A DNA stretch of 64,000 bases from the NCBI RefSeq assembly GCF_963920925.1, contig NZ_CAWUDI010000022.1, forward strand, positions 1-64,000. The letters are read 5' to 3'. Below the pieces are notes generated by a model that had not been told where the DNA came from, did not search any database, and saw nothing but the letters and a program-made list of their open reading frames with translations. The translations under genes were made by a program, and so were the position numbers. The DNA comes from Rivularia sp963920925. Lineage in GTDB: Bacteria > Cyanobacteriota > Cyanobacteriia > Cyanobacteriales > Nostocaceae. Below are positions 9,324 to 17,836 of this stretch, piece by piece (the stretch's first letter is position 1; each line of letters begins with the position of its first letter).

Positions 9324-10682
9324 ATGATAAACTTAGCGCAATCATTACAGGTATTCAAAGAAAAGAAACAAATATTAGTTACAAGTATAATTATTATAGT
9401 TTCGATAATTATTTTTCTGTTTTTATTATCACAGTTATATCAATTTGACTGGATTGGGTTTGGAACTGTTTCAGATATTTATATAAGTGACCAAGAAGCA
9501 ATAAATTTTAAAACTGGCAAGATTGTCAAGCTTCACAAAAAAATGGAGCATATAAAGGCGGCAAAAAAGCTTTGGGACTGGTTGGAATTGCTGGGAATTC
9601 CAGTTTTATTAGTTATTTTAGGTACTCAATTTCAAATTAATGAAAAGAAGCTAGCGGAAGAAAAACAATTAGCTGAAAAAGAACGAGTTGATGAACAAGT
9701 CAAAGCTGAAAAAGAACGAGTTGACGAACAAGTTAAAGCTGAAAAAGAACGAGCCGAAGAACAAGTTAAGGCTGAAAAACAAAAAACAAATAATATTTTA
9801 AATGAAGAAGCTTTGCAAGCTTATATTGATAGGATGTCAGAGTTACTGCTTGATAAAAAATTAAAATCTTTGTCTGCAAACGATCCTTTACGAGAAGCAG
9901 CATTAGATGTTGCACGTGCCAGAACTTTGTCAGTATTGCGGAGATTAGATATAGATGGAGAAAGAAAAGGAAGCATTATTCGGTTTTTAATTGATGCAGA
10001 ATTTATCAATGAATTGCAGCTTGATTTGAGCTATGCCAAGCTCAGTGGTGCCGATTTAAGTGGAGCTAATTTGAGTGGGGCTAATTTTTATGGGGCTAAC
10101 TTCGAGGGAGTTAATCTAAATGGGGCAAAACTGAGCGGTGCAAAGTTAAGTGGGGCTAACTTCTATGGAGCAAAGTTGAGCGGAGCTAACTTCTACGGTG
10201 CCGATTTGAGTGGTGCAAAGTTGAGCGGAGCCAAATTGAGCGGCGCTAACTTTTACGGTGCCGATTTGAGTCGTGCTTATCTTAGTGGTGCCAACTTGAA
10301 TGGAGCTAACTTCTACAGTGCAAGTCTCAGCAGTGCTAATCTCAGTAGTGCCAATCTGTGTTTTGCCAACCTTAGCGGTGCCAACCTTTGTTTCGCCAAC
10401 CTTTTAGGAGCATATCTTAGTAGTGCCAAACTCAGTGGAGCAAACTTAAGTGGAGCAAATTTTTTCAACGCTAATCTTAGCGACGCAAAGCTCAGTGGTG
10501 CCAACTGTAGTAATACTAAATTTAATAGTGCAGACTTGAATGGTGCCAACTTAGTCGAAGCTAAAAACTTAAGTTTAGAACAAATCAAGCAAGCTAAAAA
10601 CTGGCAAAAAGCGGTATATACTGCTGAATTTTATAAGCAGCTATTTTTAGCAGAAAATATAGCCGAAGAAGAGATTTATTAA
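9324..10682 (+). CDS. Membrane-anchored pentapeptide-repeat protein with coiled-coil repeats
   Basis: 452 residues. The first hydrophobic segment is at about 17-40 and a second at about 91-107. A charged coiled coil contains three near-identical 11-residue units (EKERVDEQVKA, last one EKERAEEQVKA) at about 121-155. A helical module (about 163-232) has YIDRMSELLLDKKL, ARARTLSVLRRLD and GSIIRFLIDAEFI. A long pentapeptide solenoid (about 235-420) is dominated by ANLSG, AKLSG and ANFYG. The closing region LSLEQIKQAKNWQKAVY is a common end cap of cyanobacterial pentapeptide proteins. The helical module is related to that of the protein at 2593-3921. The DNA of the solenoid is internally repetitive, so unit number may vary among strains. 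Function unknown. Confidence 0.85.
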   Translation: MINLAQSLQVFKEKKQILVTSIIIIVSIIIFLFLLSQLYQFDWIGFGTVSDIYISDQEAINFKTGKIVKLHKKMEHIKAAKKLWDWLELLGIPVLLVILGTQFQINEKKLAEEKQLAEKERVDEQVKAEKERVDEQVKAEKERAEEQVKAEKQKTNNILNEEALQAYIDRMSELLLDKKLKSLSANDPLREAALDVARARTLSVLRRLDIDGERKGSIIRFLIDAEFINELQLDLSYAKLSGADLSGANLSGANFYGANFEGVNLNGAKLSGAKLSGANFYGAKLSGANFYGADLSGAKLSGAKLSGANFYGADLSRAYLSGANLNGANFYSASLSSANLSSANLCFANLSGANLCFANLLGAYLSSAKLSGANLSGANFFNANLSDAKLSGANCSNTKFNSADLNGANLVEAKNLSLEQIKQAKNWQKAVYTAEFYKQLFLAENIAEEEIY

Positions 10683-10760
10683 AGGGAGTAGAGAGTAGTT
10701 AGGACTTGGGAGTTAGGAGTTATTTCTTCTTTTTCCTTTCTCCCCATGCCTAATGCCCAA

Positions 10761-11333
10761 TTAAACATCTAATTCAATTTCATATCCCAATCTTTTAGTA
10801 AGAGAAATTTTATAAACATCACCTTCATTCATCTCTCCAGGCTGTTTCATTTGAGTTAAAGCAGTAACGACTTCATCTGAATTTGCGGTGAGAATCACTA
10901 CAGGTTGATCGCAAGCGATAGGAAAATCATGCCAAGTACCAAGATGCAGTAAAAGTCCATGCCCAGGAGGAAAACGCAGCGCTTTTACTTGCGATAAATC
11001 CGGTAAATCTTGATTATTCTCGTGAGTTGGTGGTGACAATACCATAATAAAAGGAGATTGTCCCAAACCGATAAACATTTGTGTCATGTACATATGACGT
11101 TCCAACCAAGTTACTGTTGGATATCCTGGCATTATTTTCGCAGTTCTAAAAGTTGCATCACCGCGATAAATAAAGTCTAAATTTTCACCTTCTAATACTC
11201 TTCCTTGGTAAAAAGGTATTCCCAATCCAGGTTTACTGACATCATCACCCAATAAATGTCCGTAAGGTTTAATATTTTCTGAATTGGCATCAATTACCGG
11301 AATTGTTAAAGTTTGAGTTTGAGAAGTATTCAT
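10761..11333 (-). CDS. Ureidoglycolate lyase (AllA) family protein
   Basis: 190 residues, cupin-type beta-barrel of the ureidoglycolate lyase family. Family features are YGHLLGDD near the N-terminus, the LERHMYMTQMFIGLGQSPF segment (about 77-95), and HLGTWHDFP (about 133-141), the HxGTWH metal/active-site region. Known members cleave ureidoglycolate to glyoxylate and urea in allantoin degradation. A second family member lies at 27125-27619 and a PuuE-type deacetylase lies just upstream on the same strand (11542-12393), with a repeat element in the 208-base gap. Together with the xanthine dehydrogenase pair this supports purine/ureide use. Substrate specificity is inferred. Confidence 0.75.
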   Translation of the reverse strand: MNTSQTQTLTIPVIDANSENIKPYGHLLGDDVSKPGLGIPFYQGRVLEGENLDFIYRGDATFRTAKIMPGYPTVTWLERHMYMTQMFIGLGQSPFIMVLSPPTHENNQDLPDLSQVKALRFPPGHGLLLHLGTWHDFPIACDQPVVILTANSDEVVTALTQMKQPGEMNEGDVYKISLTKRLGYEIELDV

Positions 11334-11398
11334 ATTTTAGATTTTAGATTTTGGATTTTAACAACGGATACATTTTTTGTATTTTTGATTATAAACCT

Positions 11399-11487
11399 AA
11401 AAACCTCACCCTGTCCTTGCGGACATCCCTCTCCTTAATAAGGAGAGGGAAAGATTTACCTTCTTGTAAATCGAGGGTGAGGTTTTT
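11399..11487. repeat. Inverted-repeat element (AAAAACCTCACCCT...GGGTGAGGTTTTT)
   Basis: The 12-13 base ends AAAACCTCACCCT and AGGGTGAGGTTTT are reverse complements. They enclose CCCTCTCCTTAATAAGGAGAGG, itself a hairpin. It sits in the gap between the two ureide-type genes and could also terminate transcription. Confidence 0.75.
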
Positions 11488-11541
11488 CGATAAATGTACT
11501 ATAGGAATTAATATTATTGATAACTGATAATTGATAATTGT

Positions 11542-12393
11542 TCATTGATTAATCACTGATTCATATATCTTTTCCCCCGTGGTTATCCAAGTATCTGGTT
11601 GATTTTTAATGTTCATCAAACATTCTTTTAAATATTTTAACCGCATTGGTTGACCGACTATAAAAGGATGTAAACCAATTGCCATTACTCGCGGTTGTGA
11701 TTCTCCTTCTTGCCACAGTTGATAAAATTGATCTTCTATGGCTTTAGCAAATTCTGCACCGGAAAAACGGTTGCTCAAACATAAAGTAATATCGTTGGCT
11801 TCTATAGTATAAGGAATAGCTAATAAACGTCCATCTGGAACGGGATACCAATAAGGTTGATCGTCATTTACCCAATCGGCTGTATATTCAATTCCGGCTG
11901 AATGTAACAGTTCAAATGTTGATTCTGTAATCGAAAAGCCCGGTGTTAACCAACCTTTTGGAGTTTTACCCGTGGCTTGTTTGAGTAAAGTTAAAGTTTT
12001 GTTTATGGTATCGGTTTCTGCTTCTCTATCCATGCCACTATGACCAGTAGAATTATTAATTCCATGTGCCATTATTTCCCAATTGTGCTGCTGCATCGCT
12101 TCCATAATTTCTGGATATAACGTGGAAATTTCGCCGTTTACTGCTGCCGTGACGGGAATTTCTAATTCGGCAAATAATTCAAATAAACGCCAAATACCAA
12201 CTCTATTCCCATAATCTCGCCAACCATAGTTAGCAATTTCTGGATAACTATTTAGATGAGGTTGAATTGACGTTCCTATTTTACCAAAGGTGAAATGTTC
12301 GATGTTCATTACCACCCATACGGCAACTTTAGCATCGTTAGGCAATTTTAATTCTGGGCGTTGGGAAATCGGTTGAAAAGATGGAGGAAGCAT
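11542..12393 (-). CDS. Polysaccharide deacetylase family protein, PuuE/allantoinase-like
   Basis: 283 residues with a NodB-type deacetylase fold. Segments typical of the PuuE-like branch are MNIEHF (about 29-34), WRDYGNRVGIWRLFELF (about 58-74), AAVNGEI (about 83-89) and WEIMAHGINNSTGHSGM (about 105-121), plus RVMAIGLHPFIVGQP near 234-248 carrying the late histidine. PuuE members hydrolyse allantoin without metal; other relatives deacetylate sugars. Placement next to an AllA-family gene favours a ureide role, but biochemical specificity cannot be read from sequence. The last residues (ESVINQ) run into a repeat (TTGATAATTGTTCATTG). Confidence 0.75.
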   Translation of the reverse strand: MLPPSFQPISQRPELKLPNDAKVAVWVVMNIEHFTFGKIGTSIQPHLNSYPEIANYGWRDYGNRVGIWRLFELFAELEIPVTAAVNGEISTLYPEIMEAMQQHNWEIMAHGINNSTGHSGMDREAETDTINKTLTLLKQATGKTPKGWLTPGFSITESTFELLHSAGIEYTADWVNDDQPYWYPVPDGRLLAIPYTIEANDITLCLSNRFSGAEFAKAIEDQFYQLWQEGESQPRVMAIGLHPFIVGQPMRLKYLKECLMNIKNQPDTWITTGEKIYESVINQ

Positions 12394-12398
12394 AAATC

Positions 12399-12459
12399 AG
12401 TGAGCAGTGAGCAGTGAGCAGTGAGCAGTTGGGAGTCAGGAGTTATGAGTTATGAGTAG
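12399..12459. repeat. Heptanucleotide tandem repeat (GAGCAGT)
   Basis: Four tandem GAGCAGT units followed by related GGAGTTATGAGT-type units, just upstream of the PuuE-like gene's start. Confidence 0.8.
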
Positions 12460-12926
12460 CAAGTAAAATATATGGCGATGTTTATTATAATACGATTTCT
12501 CTTTACTTCTTTCCTCTGCGCTCTTTGTGTCAAGCATCGGTTTTTACTCAGTAATCCTAGAGATGGAAAGAAAGCGATCGCATTCGGGTGAATTTTAATA
12601 GACTTAATTGTTAAAGAGATAATTGTAAATAAAATGCTCTAAACATTAATTCTTATTAGCTTCATAGTCTCTATTTAACAGCTTTTAAAATAAGTAATTA
12701 ATCCTTAGCTATTCAAATCAAAATCTTTATTTAACGTTAAATATTTCTTAAGATAAAGTCGATAAAATATATTAGACAAGTATCGTATAAGCGATGCAAA
12801 GTATATAAATTTATTGGTCATCTAATCAAATATAAACTAGATTCCGGAATAGTTTCTTGAGGATTTGATGTTAAAAATATCAACTGAGGATACGAATAAA
12901 CCCAATATTACAAACGAGGTTTTAGT
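12460..12926. other. Intergenic region upstream of a small ORF
   Basis: About 470 AT-rich bases. It contains a HIP1-like GCGATCGCATTCGGGTGAA, whose last part also precedes the gene at 4236. No RNA gene or conserved ORF was seen. It should contain the promoter for the small ORF at 12927. Confidence 0.45.
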
Positions 12927-13058
12927 ATGGAAGGCGCTTTACTAATTCTCTTTCTATTTCTACTGATTACTTCTACAGGAAAAGAAAAAGAACCGGATGA
13001 ACATTACGAAGTTAAAATCTACGACAAGAAAAAGAAGAAAGACGAAGAAGAAGATTAA
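12927..13058 (+). CDS. Small ORF: hydrophobic N-terminus and highly charged tail (43 aa)
   Basis: ATG with a good Shine-Dalgarno (GAGG, 7-base spacing). The product begins MEGALLILFLFLLITSTG, one short membrane-spanning or signal-like segment, and continues with a strongly charged tail ending in a Lys run and Asp/Glu (KKKKKDEEED). Length, start context and composition argue for a real small membrane protein. I do not recognise a family. No partner on either side is obvious; a perfect 22-base palindrome follows 70 bases downstream. Confidence 0.55.
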   Translation: MEGALLILFLFLLITSTGKEKEPDEHYEVKIYDKKKKKDEEED

Positions 13059-13126
13059 TTTCTCAAAAATGAATAAGTTGCGAACAGAATAATCGGGGTA
13101 ATTCTACTTAACTAAATATTAAATGA

Positions 13127-13148
13127 AGGCTTTGCAATTGCAAAGCCT
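13127..13148. repeat. Perfect 22-bp palindrome
   Basis: AGGCTTTGCAA is followed directly by its reverse complement. It is a short relative of the perfect palindrome at 39676-39705 (GCAATTGC centre) and may act as a transcription end for the small ORF upstream. Confidence 0.6.
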
Positions 13149-13353
13149 CTACACCTTTTAAAAGGTTATAATCGTTTCAAACTAAAAACAAATGATGGTA
13201 GTCTTCGCTCCGCAAGCTGGCACTATGAAAATTAATTGGAACGACTATATTACAGAATAAGTTATTAATTCTTCAACTTTTGACATTTTAGCTATTGAAA
13301 AATGTATTATTGATTCGGGTTATCTAATGCCCAATCCCCAATCCTCAATTAAA

Positions 13354-14376
13354 ATGCTTACCGAAATATTAATAGAAAACGATACCCTAAATAAAAATCT
13401 AATCTCAGAAGCACTTAAAGATAAGTTTAGAGCAAAAGCTTTTGATATTACACCTGAAAATGTAGAGGAAACTATAAATAAACGCTGGGATTTACTCAAA
13501 TCTATTTATCCGGCTTTTAAAGAATTATGTCAAACTAATTTACAAATGTCAAAGGTAGCCGTGTTGCCAACATTATGGGATTTATGGCTACCTTTAGCAA
13601 TGCAAATTGCATCGCGACATCAACAAATTCAGCGTCCTTTTATACAGGGAATTTTAGGTGGACAAGGAACTGGCAAAACCACAACTTGTAAAATTATTAA
13701 CTTGATTTTGTCACACTTAGAATACCGCACCTTGAGTTTATCTATAGATGACTTATACAAAACATATCAAGCACGTTTAATTTTACAACAACAAGATCCC
13801 CGTTTAATTTGGCGGGGGCCACCGGGAACTCATGATGTTGATTTAGGGTTAAATGTTTTAGATAATATTCTTCAGCGACAAACTACTATCAATGTTCCTC
13901 GCTTCGATAAATCGCTACATTCTGGAAATGGCGATCGCACTTTACCAGAAACGGTAGAAAATATTGATATCGTGTTGTTTGAAGGTTGGTTTGTCGGAGT
14001 TAAACCAATAGATTCCGCAGTATTTAATACTCCACCGCTACCAATTATTACGGAAGCAGATAAAGTATTTGCCAGGGATATGAACCATTTGCTCCACGAC
14101 TATCTACCCTTATGGCAACGCTTAGATAGTTTAATTGTTTTAAATCCTACAGATTATCGTCTTTCTTTAGAATGGCGAAAACAAGCAGAGCATCAGATGA
14201 AAGCCAGCGGAAAAACTGGAATGACAGACTTACAAATCGAAGAATTCGTAAATTACTTTTGGAAAGCACTGCACCCAGAATTATTCATCAAACCATTAAT
14301 AAAATCTCCATCAGTTGATTTAATAATTGAAATTAATCCAAATCACAGCTTTGGGAAAGTTTATAAGCCCAGTTAG
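13354..14376 (+). CDS. glyK: D-glycerate 3-kinase (plant GLYK-type)
   Basis: 340 residues from ATG 13354. An ATG at 13327 exists, but its nine extra codons are STRR-like (CCCAATCCCCAATCC). P-loop kinase: Walker A GGQGTGKTT (about 105-113), LSIDDLYKTY (about 130-139), WRGPPGTHD (about 157-165), PRFDKSLHSGNGDR (about 187-200) and VLFEGWFVG (about 211-219), all typical of plant/cyanobacterial glycerate 3-kinase. It phosphorylates glycerate to 3-phosphoglycerate, the last step of the photorespiratory C2 cycle. The aminotransferase at 57736-58887 belongs to the same pathway but is 43 kb away. Cytosolic, monocistronic. Confidence 0.85.
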   Translation: MLTEILIENDTLNKNLISEALKDKFRAKAFDITPENVEETINKRWDLLKSIYPAFKELCQTNLQMSKVAVLPTLWDLWLPLAMQIASRHQQIQRPFIQGILGGQGTGKTTTCKIINLILSHLEYRTLSLSIDDLYKTYQARLILQQQDPRLIWRGPPGTHDVDLGLNVLDNILQRQTTINVPRFDKSLHSGNGDRTLPETVENIDIVLFEGWFVGVKPIDSAVFNTPPLPIITEADKVFARDMNHLLHDYLPLWQRLDSLIVLNPTDYRLSLEWRKQAEHQMKASGKTGMTDLQIEEFVNYFWKALHPELFIKPLIKSPSVDLIIEINPNHSFGKVYKPS

Positions 14377-14408
14377 GAATTGGAAGTTAGGAATTAGGAA
14401 TTATGAAT

Positions 14409-14557
14409 TAAGTAGGTTGGCACCAATAAATATAACTATGTAACGAAATGTAAAAAAGATTGAAACCCTTGCGATGAACCGCAGCTCCGCTGAATGCAAC
14501 CGAATGCCTCGTCCCAATGACAAAATATAATCACGTTTATTTACACCCACCTACTTA
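14409..14557. mobile_element. 149-bp MITE-like element, copy 2
   Basis: Same length, ends (TAAGTAGGTTGG / CCACCTACTTA) and interior as 879-1027, in the same orientation, with only a few substitutions. Inserted between glyK and the convergent selO gene; flanked on both sides by STRR-like sequence. Confidence 0.75.
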
Positions 14558-14601
14558 TAAATTACTCAATGCCCAATGTCCAATTCCCTATCCCCAATTC
14601 C

Positions 14602-16062
14602 CTATCCCCGAATCTCTTTCAATAAATCATTAAAAGGTTGCCAATTATCTTCTTGAGCAATTGATTGCCAAACTGATTCAATTACGGGTCTTAATATTAC
14701 TGTTTGCGGATTAAAATCTTTTAAGGTTTGAGCAATATTATCCATTTCGGAAGTTGCCATAGTATTCAATATTCTGTGGTAAATTCCGGCCCAGTTAAAG
14801 AATAATTCCGATGAACCTAATGATTGCTTGATTTCAGAACCTTCTAATATGTAACTAGCGTCATCTTGCCATTTGTGAGAAAAATTTGCGGCGATATCGG
14901 CGTAAAAATGATGGTAGCTGACAGGATAATGTTTAAGGAAATCAATTGTTGCTTTTAATATTTCGTCAGTTTCTCCTGGTGGTAACTCTTGGTTGAATCC
15001 CAATTTTTTCAACATTAATAAACGGTAGTTGCCCAGAAAATATTTACCGAATTTTATTAATCCAGCATCCATATCAGATTTATCAATTACAGCCTTTAAT
15101 GCTTCTTGGAGCATTTCTAGATTCCACATACAAATATCTGGCTGGTGGATGTAAGAGTAACGGCTGTAATGATCGAAATATGCTGCGGTAAAATGTGGAT
15201 CGTAAGTAGGAATAAATGCATAGGGACCGTAATCAAAACTTTCCCCAGTAATCGACATATTGTCAGTATTTAAAACCGCATGACAAAAACCAGCCGCCAT
15301 CCATTGCGCTGCTAATTTTGCGACTCTTTCTACTAATTCCCCATAAAATAAAGCATATTTTTCTTGCTCATTAATTAAATGCGGATAGTAAACCTCTATT
15401 ACATGATCTAAAAGCTTTTTAGTTAAATCTGGACGCTTTAAATAGTTTAAACGTTCAAAAGTACCAAAACGAATATGGGAACGATTCACTCTTACCATTA
15501 CCGACGAACGAGTTGGGGAAGGTTCATCACCGCGCCACAACTGCACTCCCGTTTCGATCAAACTCATACACCTGGAAGTGCGTACACCCATGCGATGCAG
15601 CATTTCCCCCGCTAATACTTCCCTCATTCCACCTTTGAGAGTGAGCATTCCATCCCCACCACGGGAATAAGGTGTTCTGCCGGAACCTTTAGTACCGAAA
15701 TCATAAAGTTCGCCATCGATTCCGCGTACTTGCCCGTAAAGAAAACCTCTACCATCACCCAATCTGGGATTGTATTCGCCAAATTGATAGCCGTGGTAGC
15801 GCATTGCCAGAACAGGTTTACGCTGCTCAAATTTACCAAAAGCTTGAATAAAATCTTCGTCTGTTACCTCTTGGGGGTTTAATCCTAAAAGCGGAAGCAG
15901 CGCATTATTGCGGAAACGGAGTTTATGAAGGGAAAATTCCTCCGCAGCAACTTCATCAAAATAGTCCGAGCCTAAAGATTCAAAAGCCGGTTCGTAGTCG
16001 AGGTTAAGTAGGGGATTGGTAGTTTCAGCCGTTTGCATTACCAGTACGGGTAAGTTTGTCAT
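14602..16062 (-). CDS. selO: SelO/YdiU family protein adenylyltransferase (pseudokinase fold)
   Basis: 486 residues, usual length for the family. SelO has a kinase-like fold but transfers AMP to Ser/Thr/Tyr of target proteins, including in redox stress. Clear signatures are MRYHGYQFGEYNPRLGDGR (about 82-100), DFGTKGSGRTPYSRGGDG (about 120-137), GGMREVLAGEMLHRMGV (about 142-158), and HAVLNTDNMSITG with FDYGPYAFI (about 261-282), the catalytic and metal-binding segment. The usual C-terminal SelO cysteine/selenocysteine is not present: the chain ends LLKEIRG. Convergent with glyK, monocistronic. Confidence 0.88.
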   Translation of the reverse strand: MTNLPVLVMQTAETTNPLLNLDYEPAFESLGSDYFDEVAAEEFSLHKLRFRNNALLPLLGLNPQEVTDEDFIQAFGKFEQRKPVLAMRYHGYQFGEYNPRLGDGRGFLYGQVRGIDGELYDFGTKGSGRTPYSRGGDGMLTLKGGMREVLAGEMLHRMGVRTSRCMSLIETGVQLWRGDEPSPTRSSVMVRVNRSHIRFGTFERLNYLKRPDLTKKLLDHVIEVYYPHLINEQEKYALFYGELVERVAKLAAQWMAAGFCHAVLNTDNMSITGESFDYGPYAFIPTYDPHFTAAYFDHYSRYSYIHQPDICMWNLEMLQEALKAVIDKSDMDAGLIKFGKYFLGNYRLLMLKKLGFNQELPPGETDEILKATIDFLKHYPVSYHHFYADIAANFSHKWQDDASYILEGSEIKQSLGSSELFFNWAGIYHRILNTMATSEMDNIAQTLKDFNPQTVILRPVIESVWQSIAQEDNWQPFNDLLKEIRG

Positions 16063-16086
16063 TACCTTTAATGGTACATCTGAGAG

Positions 16087-16170
16087 GAAGATTGGGGGAG
16101 GGGGGATGGGGAGATTGGGGGATGGGGAGATTGGGGAGATTGGGGGATGGGGAGATTGGGGGATGGGGAG
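16087..16170. repeat. G-rich tandem repeat (GGGGAGATT / GGGGGAT)
   Basis: Tandem units of GGGGAGATTGGGGGAT and shorter forms over about 84 bases. Strongly G-rich on the plus strand, so G-quadruplex formation is conceivable. It lies directly upstream of selO (minus strand), in its likely promoter/leader region. Confidence 0.75.
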
Positions 16171-16197
16171 ATGTCTAATTGTTAATTGGTTAGTTTG

Positions 16198-16268
16198 TAG
16201 GTTGGGTTAGGCGCACGAAGAACTATGGTTTTCTATGAATAACTAATCTGCATCGCCGTAACCCAACA
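16198..16268. repeat. GTAGGTTGGGTTAGGCGCA...GCCGTAACCCAACA element, copy 1
   Basis: The ends TTGGGTTA and TAACCCAA are inverted. A copy of the same 71-base length and with the same edges is at 57506-57576, while the centre differs. REP/MITE-like. Confidence 0.75.
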
Positions 16269-16372
16269 TTACCGTATCGGTATTTTAGATTATTTATCCA
16301 CAATTGGTATATAGTTTAAATTAAATAAACATAGTCAAACATAGACAGATTAAGTCAAATGATTGAAAGGTC

Positions 16373-17581
16373 ATGAAACTAATTCAAAAGCATTTTCTTA
16401 AACAAACACACCGGAAATTTAAGGAGATTGACGGAGCCTGTTTTGCGTCGAAAAACTTGTTTAATTGCGCTGTATACATTTGCAGACAAAGTTACTTTAA
16501 AGGTAAGAAAATACCAACTTTTAACGAGTTATATCATCTTCTTAAACTAACTGATGATTATAAGAGTTTACCTGCCAAAATATCACAACTCATAATCAAA
16601 CAAGTCAGTAATGTTTTTAAGTCGTATTTAAAAGCTCAGGCGGAGTATTCTAAAAACCCCTTGAAGTTTAGAGGTAAACCGCGACTACCCAAATATAAAC
16701 ATAAAGAAAAAGGTAGAAACTTATTAACATTTAATTACCAAGCTATTTCCAAAACTTGGTTAAAGAAGGGTTTTGTTAATCCTTCTGGGTTAACTCTAAA
16801 AGTACCAACCAATATCACTAATATTGATGAAGTTAGAATTGTACCAAAATACGGATGTTATGTTGTTGAAATTGTTTATAATGTCCCTGACGTTGAACAA
16901 TGTACTCCTGGTGTAATAGCTTCAATAGACATAGGTTTGAATAACTTAGCTACTGTTGCTAGTAATGACCCAAACTTTACTCCTTTTATTGTTTGTGGTA
17001 AAGCGATTAAATCTTATAACCAGTGGTACAACAAACTTAAATCGAAATTACAATCATTTTTACCAGAAAATCTATACACTTCTGGAAAACTAGAAGCCCT
17101 GACACGGAAGCGTAATAACAAGATGGATTATTATATCCATACTTATAGCAGGTTTATTGTCAATAAACTTATAGAACGTGGTGTTAGTCATTTGATAATT
17201 GGTAAAAATGAAGGCTGGAAACAAAACATTAAAATTGGTAAAAGAAATAATCAGCACTTTATTTGTGTTCCTCACTCTAAATTTATAAATCAGTTAGTTT
17301 ATAAATGCGAACTTGTGGGAATTAAAGTCACAACCAGTGAGGAGAGTTACACAAGCAAGTGTAGTTTTCTGGATATGGAGCCAATTAAGAAACATATTTT
17401 TTATCAAGGGAATCGAGTCAAAAGAGGATTATTCAAATCTTCACAAGGTTTGAAAATTAATGCCGATTTGAATGGGGCTTTGAATATTTTGAGAAAAGTA
17501 GTTGGGGATTCTGTTTTTAACAGAGACTCAGTAGAGCGGCTTGTAGTTAGCCCTTTAAGGTTTAAACCTTATAAAGCTTGA
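16373..17581 (+). mobile_element. tnpB: IS200/IS605-type TnpB (RNA-guided nuclease), lone
   Basis: 402 residues. TnpB is a RuvC-type nuclease that uses an omega-RNA from the element's 3' end to cut the donor site and so maintain the transposon. RuvC residues are visible: Asp in IASIDIGLNNLATV (about 181-194), Glu in LIIGKNEGWK (about 275-284) and Asp in INADLNGALNIL (about 362-373). The N-terminal region (HRKFKEIDGACFASKNLFN) and the basic stretch FRGKPRLPKYKHK are family-typical. The zinc-ribbon between the last two RuvC parts has only one of the expected four cysteines (YTSKCSFLD), a state I know from a cyanobacterial subgroup. No TnpA is present nearby. The frame is intact. Confidence 0.88.
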
Positions 17582-17698
17582 GTAGATTTGTCTACAAAAT
17601 TAGTAACTATTGGGTTACTCTACTTGTTAATATAGATTTTCCTTAAAAATTTAGAACTTAGGCAATCGCAATGATAAATTAGGCATTCTAAATGTTCA
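17582..17698 (+). ncRNA. Possible 3' end / omega-RNA scaffold of the tnpB element
   Basis: Directly after the tnpB stop are two small hairpins: GTAGATTTGTCTAC, and AGTAAC/GGTTACT around TATTG. In IS200/IS605 elements the omega-RNA covers the 3' end of tnpB and runs to the right element boundary. This region is positioned accordingly, but the exact right end and guide cannot be set by eye. Confidence 0.35.
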
Positions 17699-17766
17699 GA
17701 TCCCCCCAACCCACGCCACTTGCTACAACTCTGGGAACCAGAGCAACGGGGGCTTTGCGTAAGTCT
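17699..17766. repeat. GGGGGCTTTGCGTAAGTC hairpin repeat, copy 2
   Basis: Begins GATCCCCCCAACCC and ends GGGGGCTTTGCGTAAGTC. It differs from the copies at 6469 and 26041 by a longer loop carrying a second inverted pair (CTCTGG / CCAGAG). Confidence 0.75.
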
Positions 17767-17836
17767 TAAAAATAAAAAGACTCCGCAATGGCGAAGTCTC
17801 TACATTAATTATTAATGATAAAATTGATTTCTACGA

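Noticed and set aside
13196..13326. Upstream extension of the glycerate kinase frame (KCIIDSGYLMPN)
   Set aside because: Closed by an in-frame TAA and reaching the gene through an STRR-like stretch; ATG 13354 fits the family better.
16087..16170. G-rich array considered as CRISPR or VNTR with spacers
   Set aside because: Units are contiguous 7-16 base repeats without spacers; it is an STRR-type array.
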